Shown here: in pieces, positions 1 to 13,304 of the stretch | How the letters are laid out: each line of letters starts with the position of its first letter | Numbering within the stretch: position 1 is the first letter of the stretch | Origin: Gordionus sp. m RMFG-2023 | Lineage: Eukaryota; Nematomorpha; Gordioida; Chordodea; Parachordodidae | NCBI RefSeq assembly: GCF_954871325.1 | Contig: NC_088778.1 | Location: forward strand, 27,079,120 to 27,143,119 | Length of the DNA: 64,000 nucleotides | Reading direction: 5' to 3' | Program-made: the position numbers and the translations under genes | Notes under the pieces: model-generated | What the model saw: only the letters and a program-made list of their open reading frames with translations | Databases searched by the model: none | What the model was told of the DNA's origin: nothing

Positions 1-142
1 GACTCGACCACGTGATTCTATATTAATATATTAAATAATAAGTCATATTACATTTTAATAAATTTTGGTCGGTATTTAGCACATTATGTTGGTATTTAGA
101 ATATTTCCATACATTCACTTGGTAGTAAGCATCATTAACCAC

Positions 143-745
143 CTGATGTCCTTATCAATATTTTATAGTTTTCTGTAAAATATATAATTCGCTATATTGG
201 TAAAAATTACTTGATTGTCATATGATAATTGATAAAATTAGATATACTATAAATCTACGACATAAAATCTTCCACTGTTAGTATTGTCCTTTAATTTTAT
301 TTTATTTATGATTTAATTTTATCAATAGTTTTATAATTATATTTTACTTTTATTAAGATAAAAAAATTAAAATTACTAACTTTATAAAAAATTATATTTG
401 ATATATTATATTATTTAGTAATTTTATGGATCTATTATTAATAATTATAATACATTTCACTTTTGTCTTAATACAATCTTATATTCCATTTCTTTAATGG
501 CATTTTTGGTTCACTTTTTTTTTTATATATAAATGCTTTTTTCCAAAAATGTATAAACTATGTTGAATACATTCTTTCTTTCAAATTATTGTTAAAGTTA
601 TATGCATACATTTTTGGTGGTCAGGGAGTGGGGGGAGGACTAAAGGGGATATTTTTTATTATCTTAAAATGATTTTCACAAAAAGTGATAAATTTCTGCA
701 GGGGGGATTTCCCCTTGTCACCCCCCCCCCCTGGCTACGCCTATG
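143..745. mobile_element. hAT-type non-autonomous element, right-hand part
   Basis: This stretch is about nine-tenths identical by eye to 29287-29897, the right-hand part of a complete copy inside receptor gene B. Both end in a G/C-run block followed by CTGGCTACGCCTATG, the reverse complement of the CANAGGCGTAGCCAG end at 28700. Ends of this type with G-rich subterminal runs fit hAT-superfamily non-autonomous elements. No open frame is present. Homology stops at 143, so this copy is truncated or rearranged on its left. Confidence 0.65.
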
Positions 746-1697
746 AGTGAATAAGATATCATAATATTTGGAAGTTGGACTGCAATCAATGAGAGACAAT
801 GACTGATAACAAGGATCATTGTAACAGTTTGACTAAACATACGAACGGCAAGGTAAACTGGAAATGCTTAGGTGAAAATTTATATATATATACTGTATTC
901 AATGAAGTGAGATTCATTTTCTTGTGACATAAACAATTTATAAAAATCAAATTATTAGATGTATTCAATATTAAAATAATTGCATTAATAATTATATTTC
1001 CTTATATTAATAGATAGTTTATATACTTTAATATAATTATATTAAAGATGAATGAAATAAAAATATATATTTCTTTAATATTTAATCAGCAAAGCTTATG
1101 ATGATTTAATGAAAAAAAAATTTTAAATTATTTTCTGACTCAAGGCAAACTAAATTCCATTTAATATCTATCTCTTACCATTTTAAAATTTAATTGCAAT
1201 TAGTGGTTGATATTTTTTTTGGCTTATTTTCTATTAATAATCATTTCTATTGCAGTCAAGACTCCCATTTAAATATGTTCCTCCTCACTCTATAAAAAAT
1301 TGCTAGAGACAAGCAATGATATAAAAATTGCCATCTCCGATAACTTTTCTAGGTGAATAATTCAAAAGATGCCCCTAAATGATCTTAGCAATCCCTTTGA
1401 GAAATAAGCTTCCAAATTAAATAAAATATATTTGCATTTAGGTGAATATTATTATATAATTTAATAAATCTCAATTCATTTAATGCAGAATAACCTGAAG
1501 TATTTTTCTGTAGTCTTAGCAATGAGAGCATGGTTCGCATCTATTTTCATTATTGCTTTTTTAATTTAATCAACGAAATTTATAATAAAAGCTATTCATT
1601 CTAAAATTTAAATATAATGTTTTAACAATTATTAATTGAATATTGTAAACCTTAAAATTAGTACTTTTATAATAAAAAAATAGATAATAATTGAACT

Positions 1698-1760
1698 GAA
1701 TATTGATATACTTACATATAAAGCTTGAGAATATTGATATACTTACATATAAAGCTTGAA
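1698..1760. repeat. Two-copy tandem duplication, 31-bp period
   Basis: The phrase atattgatatacttacata is repeated almost perfectly with a 31-bp period (starts near 1700 and 1731). It looks like a recent slippage duplication. Confidence 0.8.
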
Positions 1761-2060
1761 ACTATCAGAAGAATTTTTAATAAATTAGTTGAAAGACTTG
1801 TCTAAAAAGTTGGGCTACTGATTTAAATAATAAATGGAAAAATTTTGATAATGTATGTCATAAGGTTTAAAAAAATGTAAATAAATTAAATTACAGTTTT
1901 TCGAAATATTTATATAAATTTGATTCTAATTATATAAATATAAATAAATAATCTTATATAATACTGTTAGATAAATCAAGATCAATTAATATTTAAAAAA
2001 TTTATTTAAATAGTCACTATAGTATGATAAAATAATATTCTACATTGTAATAATAACAAT

Positions 2061-2142
2061 TTACTATTATAATGTTTATTAATGTGTGTAATATTTAAAA
2101 TTTTACTATTATAATGTTTATTAATGTGTGTAATATTTACAA
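2061..2142. repeat. Two-copy tandem duplication, 42-bp period
   Basis: Units begin ttactattataatgttta at 2061 and 2103 and are nearly identical over about 40 bp. Confidence 0.8.
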
Positions 2143-2590
2143 TTTTTATGGGTGTATTTTGTACCAATGTTGTGTTTTATTTTCCTTGCATTAAACAAAA
2201 TGTTTTTCATTCAATTTTTATATTTATAACATTAAACTTCGGTTTGACTAAACTACAAATGCTAAGGTAAACTGCAAATGCCAAGGTAAACTGCAAAATT
2301 TTGTTATATACTCTCTTAATTGGAGCGAGGTTCATATTCTTATTCTATAAATAACTTATAAAAAATTTTATTATTAGATATATTCAATAATAAATGAATA
2401 TAGTTGTATTTCCTTTTATCTCATAATAAAGAGTTTAAATCCTTTACTATAATTAAATTAAAAATAATTATAATTACAATTTAAATTTCATTAATATTAA
2501 ATCCGCAAGTTGGCGTATTATTATTTTATGAAAAATTAAATACTCGACAATTTACCTCAAGCATCTCCTGAGAACATAATAAGTTTTATT

Positions 2591-3028
2591 CAGGGACCCG
2601 GAACAAAGGCATTTTTGCATTTCCGCTCCATTCTGATTCTATCAAAAAAAAATTATAAAATTTTATTTAATAATAGAAGAAAAAAAATTAATTTTATAAA
2701 TAAATTTTTTAAATTTGATAAAAATGTTACCCTTCTTTTTAATTTTTTAAACTATTGTTTAATAATTATTATTACTTTGCTACTGCTAGTATTGTATAAT
2801 TTAATATGATTAATGTTTATTTATTATTATTAAAAAAATTATAAAAGAAAATAAAAAGAACTTAATTTTTTATTTTATTAATTATAGAAATAAATAAGAA
2901 TTTATATATTTTTTTTAGGAACATTCCGGGACCGTTCCTAGAATTTTCGAATACACATTCCGGTTCCGTACCCGTTCCATAAATTTACTCAAAGTCGCGT
3001 TCCCGGAACGTACTGGAACGTTTACATG
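2591..3028. mobile_element. hAT-type MITE with GTTTTATT target duplication
   Basis: The 438-bp element is bounded by the perfect 8-bp direct repeat gttttatt (2583-2590 and 3029-3036), the target-site size of the hAT superfamily. It begins CAGGGACCCGGAAC and its right end is rich in GGAACG/CGTTCC words in inverse orientation (for example gttcccggaacg). The terminal inverted repeats are imperfect. The interior is extremely A/T-rich and the 64-codon frame inside it (2615-2809) is compositional, not a gene. Confidence 0.7.
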
Positions 3029-3036
3029 GTTTTATT

Positions 3037-4100
3037 CATTCGCCCAACATCTTTCTATTTCATCGAATTTAAATGTATCCTTGCTTTATTTCATTTTAAT
3101 AACCCCCATGTCTGTAAAATTTACTTTACACCCACCAATGCCAATTAGTTTATCATTAGGTTCATTTCTAAACTTTTTTTCTATCGTTTTCTTATTTTCT
3201 TTCTTAATACATAAATCTCCATACATCTTGCCAATTCAATGTATTGGACTAAACTGAGTAATATGAATTGATAAGTGGTCAAGGGGAGATATTTCTTAAA
3301 TCATTCGTTATACCTTCCATAACTGTAATAAATAGAAGTGAAGACGCAAAGCCATGACAGACAGAGCACATATCTTTATTTAAACTCAGTTGAGATTCTT
3401 TATGTTCTGATATTTATGATTATCCATCTAAATTGTTCAATTAAATACAATATCGAATCTAGTATATTTTAAATACAAGTATTCGTAATAGTGTCCAACC
3501 CTGGTAGGGTAGGTAGTCTTTCACTCATCTGGGAGACCTGGCAACCTTATCACAAGCGATATTATTATTCCTATTCTAAATAATCTGAAATAATTTTAAT
3601 TTAGTTGAATGAAGGGTAAAAAAGTGATTCAATTAATTTGGATAATTACATTTTCAATTTAATGTGCTAATAATAGCAGATCTATATGTAACTCATATTA
3701 TTCTATTGGTTAAATGATACGAATTTGCTATTATGATATAAAAATTCAAGGTTATATTATTACTTTTGTTCTAAACTGAAACTAAAATTGGATATAAAAA
3801 GATTATATAAATTTGTATAAATAATTGATTAAACGATTAACGAAATCTAATTTTTTAATTTAAAAATAAAATTAGACTAATAATAAGTTAATTATAAAAT
3901 TGATCAAAAAAACTTAACACGTAATTTTTTTATCGCCAATTTTTAAATTATCATTATCTATTTAAATATTGAAAAATATTTGATTTTTAAATATTTATTC
4001 CAATATTCATGATTATTAATTCAAAATTTATTTTCCGTGTTGGTATTGTTTTATATAGTATAGCTTACATAGTAGTAAATATTATATAATTATACATTAT
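3037..4100. other. Intergenic, upstream of receptor gene A
   Basis: I see no gene. The last hundred bases should contain the receptor A promoter and 5' untranslated region. A 'ttatATGTCTAAT' context around the start codon is shared with receptor B, but no defined promoter element can be named. Confidence 0.4.
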
Positions 4101-7100
4101 ATGTCTAATATATTTAACGTTTATACGGTTTATTTAATAATTTTGGCTCAAGTGAGTGGATATAAAGAAAGAAGACCCTACAACTTTCCTTCAGAATATT
4201 TATATAAAAATGGTGACATAATGCTAGGAGGATTATATCAGATATATGAAAAGGATACGGTTATTAATTCTTTTTGCAGTAATACTTCTAATTACCATTG
4301 GATTGAGTTAGCATATTCCACAGTATTTAAGATTGAAGAACTAAATCGTTTATCGATCCGGTTATACAATTTATCTATAGGATATTTTATTTTACCGACT
4401 TGTGATACTCCATCCACAGCACTGGTATGTACAAATTTAGAATAAAATGTTTTATGCATTATGAAATGAAATTTAAGATTAACATAATTTAATGTAATTT
4501 TGGAGTTGGTGAAATGGCCCTCATATTTCCTTTTTTTTGCAACTAGTTCTAGAAAGGGTCCAATTACTTTAGTCTAATTCTATGCCCATATACATAGATA
4601 TTTTTGAGCGTATACTTTAGTTAGACTAGATATCACCAACTTTATTATATTAAATTATATATTAGCGTTGTTAATTATACCCCTGTAAACATAGTGTTTA
4701 TTCAAATATTTTTGTAATATAGATTCAAGCTTTAAACATGCGGGAAATTGAGAGAAAATTAAATTTAAAGTTTGTGGTGGTTATAGGTCCATTTACAAGT
4801 TCTGAAGCTGTGGCAGTTTCACCATTTTTCCAATATATAAGAATGACCCATATAAGTCCGACTGCTAATAACAACTATTTATTCCAAAATTCAAAGTAAC
4901 TATTATATTTCTTGTTTTATTATTTTATGACATATTATGCATAGATTTAAATACTTCTTTTCAATTGCTAACATACAAAAAGATTTTGTCAATTGTCTCA
5001 TCATTTTACTCAAAAAATTTGGATGGAATGAAATAGCGATAATATACAATGAACTAGATTTTTTTTACAGGTATAAAATTGAGCTTACAGAGAAACTCAT
5101 AGGTTCCAAAATATGTATAGAAGCTAATATAAAGATCCCGTTTATTCATTCCAATAGTTATGAATTCAATAAATGGCAAGATGATATTTTGAATTTAATG
5201 AAAAGGCCAAAACCTATTGTTGTGGTTTTGTTGATAGGACGTTTTGAGTTCTTAGACATTCTAAAATTTATCAGAAGTCAGAATTGCTCTTGTAATTTGA
5301 TATTTATCAGGATCGATATAAGAGACAATAATTTTGAAATTATAATGAGTGATACTCAGAATATGCTCATAAGTTCAATTTTCATTTTTGACGATTACAT
5401 TGAACACGGCGTTGGTTTTCATAAATGGCTCTATAATTTAAAAGCGAACCATCCGTGGTACAAACGTTGGCTCTCTGCATATTTATTAACGTTAGAATAC
5501 GAGAATAAATTTAATATAACAGTTCAAAATTTTAATGAAGTTCATATAGGATTAAATATACTTACAGTTCAAATTTTGTGGAATAATATAGAAAAAATGC
5601 TTAACAGATCCTGTCATGAATATAAAACACACGGACAAATGATATCATGCTTAAACGGATTAAGAATACAAAATGAACTGTTAACGTCAAGCCCTTATTT
5701 GTACAACGTAGAAACGTTAAAAATTTTAAATGCTTCATATGCGAATCCTACTATAGCCATAGCTAATTTCATTTCAAAAAAGATAAATGACTTTGAACAT
5801 TACTATAGCAAGCGTATTGGTCAATACCTAATTAACGAGCAGAAACTCGTAATCCAAAAACCGTTAATATGGCGGAGAAATATATCCTATATAAACTCAA
5901 CCAAATCTCCCCCGTCCAGATGCAGTGAACCTTGCAGTGATACTGAATTTAAAATTACATCTGATAAAGCTTGCTGTTGGCGGTGCATGACTTGCAAATC
6001 GAATGAAATATACCAGAGTAACATATTAAAACCATGCATTCAATGCCCCAAATATACGACTCCTTGGATTTCGCCAAATTCCAATGATACCCACCCAAAC
6101 CAAACTTGTTTAGCTATTACACGGATGGAACTCAAACAACACAATATTCACGTGTATCGATTTATAATAGTATTCGCTATCTTTGGAATTTTTACTCTAT
6201 TATCTTTCTTCATTCATTACCTTAAAAATTATAATGCCTGGGTATTTCAAATGGAATTCAAGCTTGCTTACCACATCACATATCTTAATCTCATGATGGG
6301 ATTCATTTCCGTCATACTAATAGTATCACAACTTAATACAGCAGGTTGCAAAATCGGTCAATTGTTATTTCAGATGTCGATAACCAGTTTATTCATTAAC
6401 AATTATTTTAAATTAAAATTCATTCAATTTAAATTAAATCCCATCAAGAAAATTAAAATGCTGTACACGAAAAATTCATTGGTTTATTCATGCTCTGGAT
6501 ACCTCTTAGTGGCAGTAATACCCTAATTATATATTTAAAAATTTATATTGCGCAATCATAATTTATAATTATATATCTTTCCGGGAATCTATATAATCGG
6601 ACAATACGTGGTTGCTTGATTAATATTTTAGTAAACCCATAATGTTTGATATATAAATTAAAAATAATTCAAAGGTTTGGAAAGATATCATACAAATATT
6701 CAAATATATTTTCGACAAAATGGCATTAAAAAAACAGGGCTCAACAAAATTGAATCACTTATTTAGAAAATTTTTAAAAAAAATAAAAATGATTTGCCCT
6801 CCAGTATGAGTAGAATAACTATAACCTCAGGACTGTGCCGGATAATGCACATTGCTGATGAATCATTAATAACGTAACACATGATAGTTTACAAATTGAA
6901 GCGTTAGTTTTGCGTTTTATTTAAAATAATATTATTTGGTAAGCGTTTTTTTGCGTTATAAAAAGCCAAAAGTGTTTGTTTGTACTCGGTTATAGTGAGC
7001 GCGAAATACCGCAATATCCCTCAAACGATGGGTAATTTACGCTAAACTAATGTCTGTATAATTTAATATTATGTACTATGTGAACTACGCATCGATTGAG

Positions 7101-9393
7101 TGACATAACATTATTTGGAATTTACTAAAAATGATGCCTTTTTATAAAAATGGCATTTTGTATTTTAAATAATGGTACGCTTTTTTAGAGAAAAATGACG
7201 TTAAACGCTGCTGCTTAATTTGTAAGCACTATGATAGCTGTTATTCAAATCATACAGAGATTATTTAATGTACAATTTCCTAAATTTTAATCCTATGGAC
7301 AAAGTTGATTCACTTGAGAGTAAGAGATCATGTAAGTTCGTCATTAGTTTTTCTTTGTTGGATAAATTATATCTTGATACATTAATACACAAGGCTTTAG
7401 ACGTAGCCTAAAAAAATATTTTAAAAAAATCTCATTGATTTTTTGAAAAAGCGTTTCTGGACATTTTAAAAATATACTATCTATTTGAGTCTTACAAAAT
7501 TGACCAAGTTAATAATATTATATTTAGTATGTAGTCCTAGCTCAGTGTCTACATAAACGGCGGGAAGAGGGGGTACTACGAGATAGAGTTTATTGTATTT
7601 GAGGGAAGGAATAAAAGGGTAGATCTAGGCATTTCATCTCCAATTATTTTTTTTCGCATGTAGACACTCATTCAGGTAGGGGGAAAGATAATATTAAGTG
7701 TAGCTAAAGACATAGTGTCCGCTCCCCTTAGCAAAATCCTGGATAAGCATATGCCATTATTCAACAACAAATTGTTTTTTTGTAGCTTTTGATAAATGTT
7801 CTTCCTGCTATAACAAATATATTATAATGACAGCAATAAAACATAATCTCTTACAAATTTTTGAGTCATTCAACCCTATATCGTCCCAATTTTTGGAAAT
7901 CTTGGCTATCATTTTATCCAATCGGGAGTTCCATTTTATTTAAAAGAGAAGAATTATTATGGAATATCTTATTTTGGTGGCCCAAAACTGCTACTCCTCC
8001 AGCTTCCTCATTGGTTTGGGTCTGACTGAATTGCTAGAAATGTTTACGAACCGATTTTAATATTTATATATCCCCTAGCTTCTTTTAAGACTAGTAACAA
8101 TAAATTTTGATATCAGTAACCTTTTTCAGATATTCGAGTATATTGTTATTTGGCCCTGCCAGCTGCCCAAGTTAGCGTATAGATGTGTTCTCAACCATAT
8201 ATTCTGTAAATAGATATAATCTGATGGAAGAGAATTTTAAAAATATTTTTATTGTACATTGCCCAATATTATTTTTTCAGGAAAATTCTTTCGTAAAATA
8301 TACTTTTCTTTTGTTAAAATTTATAAATTAGTAAATTCGTATATGTGCAATAATAATAAAATAAACATTAGTTTAGATAATTTTATATAAAAATGTGTTT
8401 CACTATATATAATTCTAATAAATGTGCATGTAAAAAAAAAGATTTGAACAAGTTTTAATGATTCATTCCTAACAGGCATTTAAGGGTTTAAACTAAACCG
8501 TTATCAATACTATTTATAGACCAACTCTGACCCATAAAGTGTTATTTTTATCTGAACTTAAACCTGGATTTGTATACGTTATATGGTTAGGATCATTGGC
8601 TAGAAACATACACGAATCGTTTCATCCCCCTTCTATTATCTTTCAAGGTTGATTCCCAAAAGTTTTTCAGGCACTCCATGACCTTGTTTTCTAATTTCCT
8701 AAAGACTAATACAAAAAGAAATAATAACTCCCTTCATGTTTTTAACAATTTATTTCAACAATTTAACGTGCAACAAAATTGCTGGTATTGTGTAATATTT
8801 CATTAATTATCCCAAAATTACCCCCTATCCTAATTTCTAACCTTAAAAGAAATTATATTTCCCGTTTAAATTATTTGTCAAAATTAGTGAATATAATTGT
8901 ATTTTATTTTATTCGAAAAAAAAATTCAAAGATCATCATAAATACGGTTATCATAATTTACGATTCCCCGAACCCAGTATACACTGAGGTCCATGATAAT
9001 TCGGGTCGGCTGATTTCCCCGCGGGTTGAAGTATCTTGCAAACCTTACGCTTCGAATATTACGTATCTGTGGCTTCAACTGTGTATGCACTTTTTCTACA
9101 TCTTCATTTACGGTTATTTAGGCACAAAAGTTTTCAAATATCGTAAAACGTTCAAAGAAGTAGAAATCATCCTTATATCTATGTGGGTGAATAATTTTTG
9201 GCACCTAGCCTGCATCATATTTTACCTGTCATCGTCTTCGTTCATGCAGACCATATATTTTAGCTTATTTATTCTATTGTTACTATATACCAAGCTTCTG
9301 TTGGATCTGGGTTACAAAACGAAAGCGATATTGATAAACGAAGCCAGATTTTCAAATATTTCGAATTTAATGACATACAAATTTTTTAAATAA
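4101..9393 (+). CDS. Class C GPCR, metabotropic glutamate receptor-like (copy A)
   Basis: Four exons, 4101-4424, 4723-4895, 4945-6514 and 8932-9393, join in frame across GT-AG introns of 298, 49 and 2417 nt to give about 842 residues. In order: a hydrophobic signal peptide (about residues 5-18); a Venus-flytrap ligand-binding region opening with GDIMLGGLYQIYE and continuing with VVVIGPFTSSEA and THISPTAN, as in mGluRs; the cysteine-rich NCD3G domain (SRCSEPC, CCWRCMTCKSNE); then seven membrane helices, helix 4 being split by intron 3. These features identify a family 3 receptor at the plasma membrane. The ligand is unassigned: some mGluR glutamate contacts are not obvious, and helix 7 has TKLLLDLGYK where mGluRs have a PKxY motif. 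The cytoplasmic tail is only about 25 residues with no Homer-type motif. AATAAA overlaps the region just after the stop. A sulfotransferase gene follows on the other strand. It could sense another small molecule. Confidence 0.88.
6515..8931 (+). other. Intron 3 of receptor A, 2.4 kb
   Basis: Donor gtaata follows the codons for LLVA and acceptor ..ttcaaag precedes ATCATC; the same sites are used in receptor B. The interior has no recognisable gene. Short related phrases (GCTAGAAA..TACGAA.CG near 8030 and 8600) suggest an old duplicated repeat. Near 7540-7680 are G-rich runs and a 'tctaca...tgtaga' inverted pair that could be a transposon remnant, but no end could be fixed. Confidence 0.6.
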
Positions 9394-11231
9394 TAAATAA
9401 ATGAATTATTTAAATTTTTGCGAATCGAGTTAACATTAAATGTGGCAGGAAAAAAAATTATTATTTAAACACAAATGTAAATAATGATACAATACAATAT
9501 ATACTAGAGAAAAAAAAATTGTTAAATAAATTTGATTCATTTTTAAATTTTTTACCAAATTTCAAAATTAATTTGTTAATTACTTTTATCGAGTTATAAG
9601 TTTTAAATTCGGATTCGATAAATAATCTATTCGCCGAAATGATTCATGGGAAAAAAACGGAATAATGCAAAATTTAAATTAAATGCTATCTAACTTTAAC
9701 ATAATTAAATTTTTGTAAAAAATCTTCTGCAAGTCATCTGAAAAATAGGGGAAAAAATATATCATTTATAATGGATATTTAGTCTGAATAATATTTATTT
9801 GACGTGTTAAAATTTAAATTTGGATTTCTTTTTATGAGTGTATCTCCCCGAAACATTTTTAGAACCATTGAAGCATCTTGTTAAAATACATTCGAAGTTT
9901 AAATTTCAAATTATCAGTTTATAAAATTATTTGAGAAGAAATTACTTGCCCTTGGGTAACAATATCCCTGTCTCCCCATATATATATAAATGTTTTATTA
10001 AGCTAAAGTTGGTTACATTTTAAAATTGATTTTGCTATCACTCATGATAGATATCGCGTTTATTATAAATTTAGCCTAGGGTAGCCTTGTTAAACGGCTC
10101 TTAAATAATTCCATTGAAAAGATATAGGCCAATCATAATTTTTCAATATCCTTTTATTGCAAGCTTTCACATTGTTTTGATCCTCAAAATACATAAATCC
10201 TTTTATCATATATATTTAAATGCTTTATTAATTCACTTTAAATCCCACTATTATTACTAATAAAGAGAATCCAAATCTTCTTAACATATAACAAATAATT
10301 GACATTATAACTTGATATTCTACATTTATAAACTACTTGCTTGTCATACAATGTTATATAAAATAATCTATTGTAAATCTACAAATCTACCACATGCCCA
10401 CCTTTCCCAAGCCACGTGATACATTCTCAAAAAAAAAATATTTCATATAGTTCACAAAATTTGAATCATTTGACCTTTACAGATCGCTTAATAACATTTC
10501 CAAAAAAAATATTATTATTACTTATAATTGCCAAAACAAAATCTTTTTCAATGGTACAAATTGATTCAGAGTTCACCTGCTACCATTCATTTTGCAGTCC
10601 ATCTGATACTATAACCACATACGTATCACAAATTATTCATTTGGTTTCATCTTTCACCAAAGTCCATCTGATACCATTATATGTAAATCGTTCAATTTTA
10701 GGGAGAGCTCCTCGGCTAGTATTATCCCAAACGTAAATCATTTTGTTATTTCCAAACGAATTAGGGGTATAAATATGATATATATTTCTTTATAAAGGAC
10801 AGATCATTACGTAAAAATCCAAATATCGATTACATGTAAATACAATATATTAAAAATACATATTAAAAAGAATATATTTATATGCCTCACACTCATCATA
10901 ACAACAATCATAATGATAAACATTCTTTACCTATAATGTCTCACACCTTATCATTAACACAAATCATAATTATAAAATTTCTTTAAATTTAAATGTCTCA
11001 CATTTTATCATTAAAAACAAATCATAATGATAAAATTTATTTAAATTTATATCTCTCATCTACCATTAAAAAATAAAATATCATTACATGATTAATTCCT
11101 AATGAGCCAACATTAATTAAAAATGGACAGTTAATTCAAAACCAACATTAATACACCATTCAAAATAAATCGACACTAATTAAAAATGAACCAAGACACA
11201 TTCTCCACTTTTAAAGGCTAAAATTCTCATT
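9394..11231. other. Convergent intergenic space of cassette A
   Basis: Separates the receptor and sulfotransferase stop codons. A fragment at about 10083-10105 (ccttgttaaacggctc) matches the left end of the TAGTGTTG MITE family. The 106-codon frame at 10416-10736 holds a repeated 'tccatctgata' phrase and no domain that I recognise. A 54-58-bp tandem repeat lies at 10882-11060. Confidence 0.5.
10882..11060. repeat. Tandem repeat, 54-58-bp unit, about 3.3 copies
   Basis: Units begin atgcctcacact (10882), atgtctcacacc (10936), atgtctcacatt (10993) and atctctcatcta (11051), each followed by tatcatta and aatcataatgataaa-type words. The copies are imperfect. Confidence 0.75.
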
Positions 11232-13304
11232 TTATATACAAAAAGAAAAATTTTTACCACAATAAATCTCATTATATATATATTTATATAACAAATTTTC
11301 CACTTTCACCACACTAAATACTCTGTATAAATTCTCGGTCGTTATAATCGAAAAGAATATAATCATTTTGATAAAGTTTAATGAGATCTTCGATTTCTCG
11401 CATCGAATATTTTTATAATACAGTTTCATCAAATCTATGGTATGAGATTTTTGATAAAATGGTGTTTTCACAAGACTATCATAATCGTCTGCGTTATTAT
11501 TTGACTGGCGTATAAATGCGTTATTAGTTTTTAAAACAGATTTTTTAAAATATCGCGATAAAACTCGATTTCCGTCATCGACCATCTGTTCTTGTCTTCC
11601 GATAAAGTCGTAAGAGATTGCACAAGGATCACATAAACTATTCATTGGCAACCAATGCTCATTCATCAAATAAGATGACCTTTGAGTGTCGGGATTCAGT
11701 ACAAATTTAACAAAATCGTGAAATTGAACAATATTCTCTGCGCTAACATTAAATTTTTGTTCAAAAGCTTCTTGGCTCTTATGTTTAATTCTAAAAATGT
11801 ATGGATTAAATCTTTTTTTAAAATGTAGATTATCTTCGTTCTTGAATTTGCTGAGATAGGCCGACAGTAGCCTTTCAAGAGGTTCCCTAACAAACATTAT
11901 CTTTTTGTAATGATTTAATCTTTTATCTACTTCGCATGAACTATTAAATGACGATAAAAACGTGAATTGTGTTGGATCGTGCACCCGATCAATAACGTTT
12001 TCCTGCGTTAAATTAACGCGTTTAATAGCTTTAGGATTATTTTCGATATAGAATATATTTTTCCATTGAGTTGAGGACACCTTCGGAATATAGCAATAAA
12101 TAAGTTTTAATTTATCGTCTACGATCAGATGTTCTAAAGTTAACTTGGACACATGGTTTGGGTAATTCCAAGAATATTGGGATATTTTCTTACATTTTAT
12201 TCGCATAGTTTCATAAAATCCATCTGGAGAAAAAAAATGCTAGAAATGAAAATTTGAAAAAATAAAATATATATTTTTTAAAATTATTTAATTAATTATA
12301 AAGTCATTATAAATGTAAAATTGATAAACTTCAAATCTCCTTGAATGAATATATAATTTACACAAGTAAAATAGACCTATTAATAATGTATTATTATATC
12401 TATAAAAAAAATCCAAGAAAGAATAAACCTTAAAGCACCATCTGAGTTTAGTATATATTTATTAGGGTAGTGTTTCTAATGTTTACAATATTAAGGTAAC
12501 GTCATAACCCGACTTAAATTTTGTTCTCGATTTTAAATTTATATTAGAATTGCATCCTGGACACCATTTGAATAAGGTGATATATTCAAAATAAAGTGTA
12601 TTTGTTATTATTTTTTGAATTAAATTTCATCATCAATTTCTATGATGATTTGCTCCTTAATTTAAAATTATTAATAACAAATTTAAGCAAATTTTATAAA
12701 CGTATTCTTAAAAAAAAATTATAATCATTTAATTGATGCATTAGTAATTAAATAAAAATTAATTGAAATATTTTAGAAAGCAACAAAATAATTAATTATG
12801 AGTTTCCATATTATTATCAAATTAATTTTATATCTAATATTCAACTTTATCATATTAATAATGTTTGAATTTGTTTAAATTTAGATGTTAATTTTTTTTA
12901 ATCCCTATCAACTTGATTCTTAGATATATAATTCAGGGGATTTGTTGGGGAAGGGCAAAATCATGCCAAAAATATATACTGTTTCTCGAGAATTCCCGAA
13001 AATTCAAACTTTATTCTCTATAATTTTTTAAATAAAACTAAAACAACTCACTTCGAAATGCTGATATTTTGAAAAATATATTTTAAGGAAAGTATATTAT
13101 TTTGAATATATTTATAAATAACTTAGACATTAATATCTAAAAAACGAAAATGTAAAACCTAAATCTAAAACAATTAGATTTACATTATTTATTCTTTTAA
13201 AGAGTAAACTTTTAATTTACTTTTCTCTTGGTGTAGAGTATATGAATGATTCCATATAATAAAATGAGAGTTAAGAGAATATATTTATTAAATAATATTT
13301 TCAT
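11232..13304 (-). CDS. HNK-1-type carbohydrate sulfotransferase (copy A), altered C terminus
   Basis: Two exons on the minus strand: 13304-13221 (28 codons) and 12239-11232, with a 981-nt intron (donor aaaa|gtaaat, acceptor tttctag|cat). The short first exon, not visible as an ORF, encodes a type II signal anchor containing LLTLILLYGIIHILY then TKRK. Exon 2 has the PAPS-binding 5'-phosphosulfate loop (YIPKVSSTQW), the 3'-phosphate site (FVREPLERLLSAY) and the family block EHWLP..LCDPCAISYDFIG. This is the CHST8-14 family: Golgi enzymes moving sulfate from PAPS to glycans. Two oddities against copy B: a 27-nt in-frame deletion after NNAF, and a single-base deletion after YYKNI that replaces the conserved REIEDLIKLYQNDYILFDY end by an unrelated 54-residue tail; in the shifted frame the old stop lies at 11314-11316. 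Activity is therefore doubtful. Acceptor substrate unknown. Confidence 0.85.

Larger units (their letters stand above)
746..2590. other. A/T-rich intergenic sequence, no gene seen
   Basis: No reading frame with recognisable similarity. Two short tandem duplications lie here and are listed separately. The phrase 'taaactgcaaatgc' and variants recurs around 850 and 2270, suggesting an old dispersed repeat, but I cannot define its ends. Confidence 0.5.

Noticed and set aside
2615-2809. 64-codon plus-strand frame
   Set aside because: A/T-composition frame inside the 438-bp MITE, with no similarity.
3490-3560. GC-richer patch that might be a small RNA gene
   Set aside because: No tRNA or 5S rRNA boxes or convincing fold.
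10416-10736. 106-codon frame between receptor A and sulfotransferase A
   Set aside because: No domain. The minus strand also shows protein-like words (VWDNTSRGAL, YNGIRWTLVKDETK) but with stops, and neither strand could be tied to a family.
11696-11893. 65-codon minus-strand frame in another phase
   Set aside because: Shadow of sulfotransferase A.
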